This document shows, piece by piece, positions 14,120 to 17,715 of a stretch of DNA of 17,715 nucleotides. The stretch's first letter is position 1. Each line of letters starts with the position of its first letter. The position numbers were made by a program, and so were the translations under genes. The notes below the pieces were generated by a model, which was not told where the DNA came from, did no database searches, and saw only the letters and a program-made list of their open reading frames with translations. Origin of the DNA: MB-PLM-2 sp964385715 (lineage in GTDB: Bacteria > Planctomycetota > Planctomycetia > Pirellulales > UBA7805); NCBI GenBank assembly GCA_964385715.1, contig CAYLRE010000075.1:1-17715 (forward strand). The letters run 5' to 3'.

Positions 14120-15217
14120 CTACACCGTCTCTAGCTCTCGTTTGGCAGCACCATGCGACTCGCGCGACGGCATCTCGATTCCGTGCTGCCGAATCTTGCG
14201 AATCAGGCTTTGCCGGCTGACTCCAAGCATTCGTGCCGCGGCACTCTGATTGAAGAACGTCTGTTCGAGAGTCTGCGCGATGTGGAATCGTTCTAGATCA
14301 TCGAGCGAAAGCCAGTCCGACGTTTCACCACCGGAGTTGGCCGCCGCGGCAACGCACGCTGCGGCGGACGTAGCCGGCATGGCGCTGTCGATGTTCGAGG
14401 CCGCCGGTGCTGATGCGGTATCCTCGACGCTTCCAATTTCATCCATGAGTTCCGCAAGGATGGGGAACGCCTCGCAACGCACGACTTCGTCCGTCGAGTA
14501 GAGTGCCGCTCGCTCAAGCATGTTTTCAAGTTCACGGACATTGCCCGGCCACTGATAGGCCTGGAGCAATTCCAACGCGGAGGGAGACAGGCTCTTTTGT
14601 GGCCAGCCATTCTGTTCCGCAAAACGATCGAGGAAGAATTGCGACAATACGGCGATATCTTCCTTCCGGTCCGACAAAGCCAGCGACTCAAGAACCACCA
14701 CGTTGAGACGGTAGAAGAGATCGCTGCGGAAACGGCCTTGGCGCACTTCTTCTGCAAGGTCACGATTCGTGGCAGCGACCACGCGAACATCGACGGGGAC
14801 CGGTTCGTGGCTGCCCACCGGGACAACGGTCTTCGTCTGCAGCACACGCAACAGCTTCGCCTGTTGCAGTGGCTCCAATTCGCCAATTTCGTCTAGAAAG
14901 ATCGTTCCGCCCTCTGCGGCCCGGAACATGCCCATGGAGTCGTTATCGGCTCCGGTAAAAGAACCCTTCTTGTGTCCAAAGAGTTGGCTCTCGAACAGGG
15001 TATCGGGAATCGAGGCACAATCGACAGCGAGCATCGGCTTGTCCGCACGGCTGCTCTTAGCGTGAATCAATTGAGCGATCACTTCCTTACCAGTTCCAGT
15101 CGGGCCGGTAACCAAGACGGTACTTGGGAACTTGGCAACGCGATCGATTTCGCTGCGAATCTTGTTAGCCCAGGATGAATCCCCGATAAGTTGTTGTGTG
15201 TTCATTAGCGTATTCAC
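14120..15217 (-). CDS. Sigma-54-dependent enhancer-binding transcription activator lacking a sensor domain
   Basis: 365 residues. The start is a GTG with AAGG 9 bases upstream; an ATG four codons later is the alternative. The AAA+ domain begins almost at the N-terminus: Walker A GPTGTGKE (38-45), the sigma-54 contact loop GSFTGA (85-90, a variant of GAFTGA), Walker B TIFLDE (105-110), sensor I AATNRDL (148-154), arginine finger FRSDLFYR (163-170), sensor II WPGNVRELEN (223-232). An Ala/Ser-rich linker (about 265-295) leads to a Fis-type helix-turn-helix (about 322-337, NQSAAARMLGVSRQSLIRKI). With no receiver, GAF or PAS domain, it resembles PspF-type activators, whose activity is set by a partner protein. 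The degenerate receiver protein next door is a candidate partner, and the repeats at 13704-13786 are candidate binding sites. Confidence 0.95.
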   Translation of the reverse strand: MNTLMNTQQLIGDSSWANKIRSEIDRVAKFPSTVLVTGPTGTGKEVIAQLIHAKSSRADKPMLAVDCASIPDTLFESQLFGHKKGSFTGADNDSMGMFRAAEGGTIFLDEIGELEPLQQAKLLRVLQTKTVVPVGSHEPVPVDVRVVAATNRDLAEEVRQGRFRSDLFYRLNVVVLESLALSDRKEDIAVLSQFFLDRFAEQNGWPQKSLSPSALELLQAYQWPGNVRELENMLERAALYSTDEVVRCEAFPILAELMDEIGSVEDTASAPAASNIDSAMPATSAAACVAAAANSGGETSDWLSLDDLERFHIAQTLEQTFFNQSAAARMLGVSRQSLIRKIRQHGIEMPSRESHGAAKRELETV

Positions 15218-15273
15218 TTTTTTTGCCCTTAAGTGTTTCTTGTTTCATTGTTGTGTTCTTTCGAAAAGCGCGC

Positions 15274-15350
15274 AAAAAAAGCTGTCAGAGACTTCTCCCC
15301 GCGCAATGATCCCACAGAATGGGCGCATTACGAGAGAAATGTCTGACAGC
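15274..15350 (-). terminator. Long imperfect hairpin with T7 tail on the minus strand
   Basis: GCTGTCAGA (15281-15289) pairs perfectly with TCTGACAGC (15342-15350), and the pairing continues inward with two mismatches (TTCTC with GAGAA). An inner hairpin (AATG..CCCA with TGGG..CATT) fills the loop, so most of the 70 bases can pair. On the minus strand the stem runs into seven Ts (15280-15274). It could end a transcript from upstream, or be the 3' end of a small RNA. On the plus strand only four Ts follow, so plus-strand termination would be weak. Confidence 0.55.
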
Positions 15351-15463
15351 GTTTTCGAGTCACGGGCCGGTACGAAGTGATCCAGTTAGAGGATTAGCAC
15401 TACCTCATCGGGTTTATGGTCGGGGCCCCACGCCGCGGCGGCGAGAGAAATTTGCCCAGTAGC

Positions 15464-15539
15464 TCCGTTCGCCCTCACACCTACCTGTCATCGCCGCTGG
15501 AGATGTGGCCCAGCGATTCCAGGTAGGTGCGAGAACGGA
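15464..15539. repeat. Long inverted repeat (76 bases), no T tail
   Basis: CACCTACCTG (15478-15487) pairs perfectly with CAGGTAGGTG (15520-15529). Outside it TCCGTTC (15464-15470) pairs with GAACGGA (15533-15539), across an unequal internal loop. Inside, CGCTGG and CCAGCG form a third stem. There is no T-run, so it is not a standard terminator; a structured RNA or a protein-binding cruciform are possible. Confidence 0.5.
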
Positions 15540-15548
15540 CGAAGCTAC

Positions 15549-15627
15549 AAAAAAACTGCGAGGAACCTCTCGTCGACATCACCCCACCCATAGGAAGGGG
15601 AGTCGCGGCAGAGATTGCTCGCAGTTT
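15549..15627 (-). terminator. Second long hairpin with T7 tail on the minus strand
   Basis: AAACTGCGAG (15553-15562) pairs perfectly over 10 bases with CTCGCAGTTT (15618-15627), with further broken pairing inside and an inner CCCC/GGGG hairpin. On the minus strand the stem ends in a run of seven Ts (15555-15549). It has the same design as the hairpin at 15281-15350. It probably ends a transcript from the acyltransferase gene at 16052-17248 or a small RNA. Confidence 0.5.
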
Positions 15628-16051
15628 CTTTGTGGTTCTAATTGTGTTGTTCATCACTGGCGATTTCCCTTACTTTGGCGGGACCCGTTATGGGCCACCG
15701 CACTTCGGACTTCCCGTCTATTCGGGGCCCGGCTTCCTGGTTCGTGCCCTCAATATAACGGTCAAATTCGGCCAGTCAAGCGTTCTCTGGAAAAAAACGC
15801 AAAAAACTTTAGGTCGCCCATAGCCTCCCATATTTACACGCCTGTCCTACAAACCAGGCAGCCACGGACGTGACGTAACCTACTGTACATACATTGGTTA
15901 TAGCGTCCTTAGAGTCCATTGTGACGCCGCGACGGTCAAACCCATGACGCCCACTTACGGTCGATTCTGGCGTTATCTACCGGTCCATGATGAATGGCCA
16001 CTGGGGACCATTTTGTCTATCTGCCAGGCAGAACGTCGCTAATTGGTAGGC
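15628..16051. other. Gene-free stretch between the second hairpin and the acyltransferase gene
   Basis: I see no convincing gene. A plus-strand open frame (15527-15823) has one hydrophobic stretch, but it overlaps two hairpins, has no ribosome site and resembles nothing I know. A modest stem (GGACG with CGTCC, and TAACC with GGTTA, 15866-15908) and two A-runs (15791-15806) are the only other structures. No tRNA, CRISPR repeat or insertion-sequence end was seen. Confidence 0.5.
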
Positions 16052-17248
16052 TCAGGTTCCGATACCCGATCGCCCGCGTTGCACGGTTTTGACAGCCTCT
16101 TTGCGGAACAGATCACGCTCCTGATCTGCGTCAAACGGTGAAAAGATCCATCGTGCGCCTCGCACCATGCACCAATGCATCCACTGTGGGAAGGCGCGCA
16201 CATAGATCGTGCGAGGGTCCGGATAACAACCAAGACGAGACTTAAACGTGTCCGCCGTCTGCCCCAAACAGATGATGTTCGCTCCACTTCTCAGCCCATT
16301 GTCGATATCCATCAGCATCAGGTTGAAGTAGGCGTCTGACTGTTTGCTTGCCTCGGCGTTGAATCCGATGAACAGGTTTCGGTACGTCGTACCGCATTTC
16401 AAGCTCCACGCGAATCCAACGATCGTGGCGTTCTGCCGCAACACGGTGAACACAACGTGCGGAAAGCAGTTCTGTGCGAGCTCGATAAAGAAGGCGCGCG
16501 GTAGAACTTCCAGGCGGTGCTCGGCGGTTTCGGCCAGTCGTTCGTACATGGCATGAACCTCGTCCCTGTACAACGGCACGATGTCCGCTGGGTCTGTCAA
16601 TCGTTCGACCTGAACGTCCGCTGCCTCGAACTTCTCTCGAGACTTGCGAATCTTATAACGATAGTGCGAACGTAGCGTTTTTTCGAACTCATCCATGTTC
16701 GAGAAGGGATGGTCGAACGTGTTCATAGGAACGCTCGGAGCGCGAAGATATCCGCAGTCAATGATGCTGTCCGCCCAGACGCTTTCCGTATCCGTAAATT
16801 CCTTTGTCACAATCAATCTTGCTCGCTGCTCTTTAGCCAGGCGGCGAAGCTCGTCGTCGAGCGTCCGGGCCAGCTCCGCGGCATCGACACCTTCGAGGAC
16901 GCGCAAATGACTCTCCCCAGTGGAGACTGGAAGACCGCACATCACCACTTTGAAGCGCACGTAGCCGGAAAACAGCTTGCGAACGAATCGAATGACCGAC
17001 GCGAAGACCGGATGAACAAACAGAGCCACATCCAACGAAAAGACAGAAACGCATCCGCAAGCGACGGGACGATTATCGGCGTCGAGAAACATCAGGTATC
17101 GAAACACCGCTTCCATGGGCGCCGAGTTCTCTACGCTGCGTAAGAAGCGGACATCCATCAGCAAATCTGTCGGATCGCTACAGACCTGCCTCCACAGCGA
17201 CAGATCTAGCGAATCGACGGAGTCGAGAACCTGACAGGAATAGCTCAT
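16052..17248 (-). CDS. FemAB/GNAT-like acyltransferase-family protein
   Basis: 398 residues, from an ATG preceded by GTAGGAA very close to the start. The N-terminal half resembles FemAB-like/peptidogalycan-type proteins: a beta-strand region with YLMFLDADNRPVACGC, then LRRLAKEQRARLIVTKEF and MNTFDHPFSNMDEFEKTL. A basic helix (HYRYKIRKSREKFEAADV) is typical of double-GNAT enzymes of this group. The C-terminal half has the acceptor-domain pattern VVFTVLRQNATIVGFAWSL, YRNLFIGFNAEASKQSDAYF and LMLMDIDNGLRSGANIICLG. Such proteins transfer acyl or aminoacyl groups, often to cell-envelope or exopolysaccharide components; the substrate here cannot be told. There is no signal peptide, so it acts in the cytoplasm. 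It follows the transporter gene by 79 bases and may share its transcript. Confidence 0.8.
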   Translation of the reverse strand: MSYSCQVLDSVDSLDLSLWRQVCSDPTDLLMDVRFLRSVENSAPMEAVFRYLMFLDADNRPVACGCVSVFSLDVALFVHPVFASVIRFVRKLFSGYVRFKVVMCGLPVSTGESHLRVLEGVDAAELARTLDDELRRLAKEQRARLIVTKEFTDTESVWADSIIDCGYLRAPSVPMNTFDHPFSNMDEFEKTLRSHYRYKIRKSREKFEAADVQVERLTDPADIVPLYRDEVHAMYERLAETAEHRLEVLPRAFFIELAQNCFPHVVFTVLRQNATIVGFAWSLKCGTTYRNLFIGFNAEASKQSDAYFNLMLMDIDNGLRSGANIICLGQTADTFKSRLGCYPDPRTIYVRAFPQWMHWCMVRGARWIFSPFDADQERDLFRKEAVKTVQRGRSGIGT

Positions 17249-17327
17249 TTCCTACACCAGACGGGGTGAAAAGGGGCCGTCACGAACGCCAAACCTCTAC
17301 TATAGCTACAGCCCGACAGAAAGCCGT

Positions 17328-17715
17328 TTACGTTCTTGGCTGGGCTGCTGGCGGCAGAGCTTCGCGAGGAAAGCGTTTTGCTTCGCGGGCCTGCTCGAAA
17401 AGCTTGCCGGCGCGGCCTGCCAGCAATGCCGGAAGGAGCACCAAGTCGCCGACAAGCGCGGCCACCAACAATGCAAACATCAGCGTTCCAAACTGCGAAA
17501 CCGGATGAAACGAACTGAAAGCAAAAACGAACAGACTCAGGCCGGCGATTGCCGTGGTCTGCATCATCGGAATCGCACAGCGTCGATATGCCAGATAGAC
17601 GGCCTCTCGCCGCGTTTTTCCAGCTGCCGTTCCGCGACAGAACCACGTGAGGAAATGGAGTGTGTCGTCAACGGCAATCCCCAGACTGATAGCTGCAATC
17701 GTCATAGTCATCATA
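17328..17715 (-). CDS. RND/MMPL-family transporter, C-terminal end (partial)
   Basis: The frame is open to the right window edge, and the stop is at 17330-17328, so about 129 codons are visible. The sequence has the last transmembrane helices of the MMPL/RND superfamily: IAAISLGIAVDDTLHFLTWF with the paired Asp residues of the proton-relay helix, the loop GKTRREAVYLAYRRCAIPMM, then TAIAGLSLFVFAFSSFHPVS, QFGTLMFALLVAALVGDLVL and LPALLAG. A short basic cytoplasmic tail with Pro/Ala residues ends the protein. Family members export lipids, hopanoids or other hydrophobic compounds; the substrate cannot be read from this fragment. It precedes the FemAB-like gene on the same strand. Confidence 0.88.
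   Translation of the reverse strand, partial: MMTMTIAAISLGIAVDDTLHFLTWFCRGTAAGKTRREAVYLAYRRCAIPMMQTTAIAGLSLFVFAFSSFHPVSQFGTLMFALLVAALVGDLVLLPALLAGRAGKLFEQAREAKRFPREALPPAAQPRT

Noticed and set aside
15274..15627. Integron attC sites or insertion-sequence ends as explanation for the long inverted repeats
   Set aside because: No GTTRRRY/RYYYAAC core sites, no transposase or integrase gene and no target-site duplication are visible.
15527..15823. Plus-strand open frame of 98 codons with a hydrophobic segment
   Set aside because: It starts inside one hairpin and crosses another, has no ribosome site, and its tail is coded by A-runs; no family is recognised.
16017..16036. CTGCCAGGCAG inverted repeat just after the acyltransferase gene as a terminator
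   Set aside because: The loop would be a single base and there is no T-run on the minus strand.

Overview
The window looks like chromosomal DNA of a planctomycete, probably of the Pirellulales group. This is inferred from gene content, with no marker gene to prove it. The clues are two PEP-CTERM proteins (one a dockerin-bearing trypsin-like protease), a very large FG-GAP/UnbV/TlpA/TPR secreted protein, a Tat-exported Gfo/Idh/MocA oxidoreductase next to HEAT-repeat proteins, and weak or absent Shine-Dalgarno sites at several starts. Every gene I can support lies on the minus strand, so the order of transcription runs from high to low coordinates.

Layout in the direction of transcription. 17715-17328: C-terminal end of an RND/MMPL-type membrane transporter, cut by the window edge. 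17248-16052: a FemAB/GNAT-like acyltransferase-type protein. 16051-15218: an 834-base gap holding three long hairpins, two of them followed by T7 on the minus strand. 15217-14120: a sigma-54 enhancer-binding protein with no sensor domain, followed by a terminator. 13786-13580: a cluster of inverted TGTCCGAAT sites followed at enhancer distance by a near-consensus -24/-12 promoter. 13472-12114: a degenerate receiver-domain protein, a small ORF and a PEP-CTERM protein, closed by a strong terminator. 11814-9883: a DCC-family thiol-disulfide protein, a membrane-anchored protein of unknown function and a LemA protein. 9788-7502: promoter, PEP-CTERM serine protease and terminator. 7396-1: promoter with an 18-bp tandem operator-like repeat, then Gfo/Idh/MocA oxidoreductase, two HEAT-repeat proteins and the giant FG-GAP protein, which runs off the left edge.

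Two points deserve attention. First, the giant FG-GAP gene contains one in-frame TGA at 1710-1708. The same frame then stays open for 569 codons to the window edge and encodes the expected remaining domains. Directly after the TGA is a 9-bp bulged hairpin with a G-starting apical loop, at a distance that fits a bacterial SECIS element, and the same polypeptide carries a thioredoxin CxxC. Selenocysteine recoding is therefore a real possibility, alongside a nonsense mutation or a sequencing error. Second, the stretch 15217-12048 reads as a self-contained sigma-54 regulon: an orphan enhancer-binding protein, a likely enhancer array, a -24/-12 promoter, and a three-gene unit made of a phosphorylation-dead receiver, a small protein and a PEP-CTERM surface protein.
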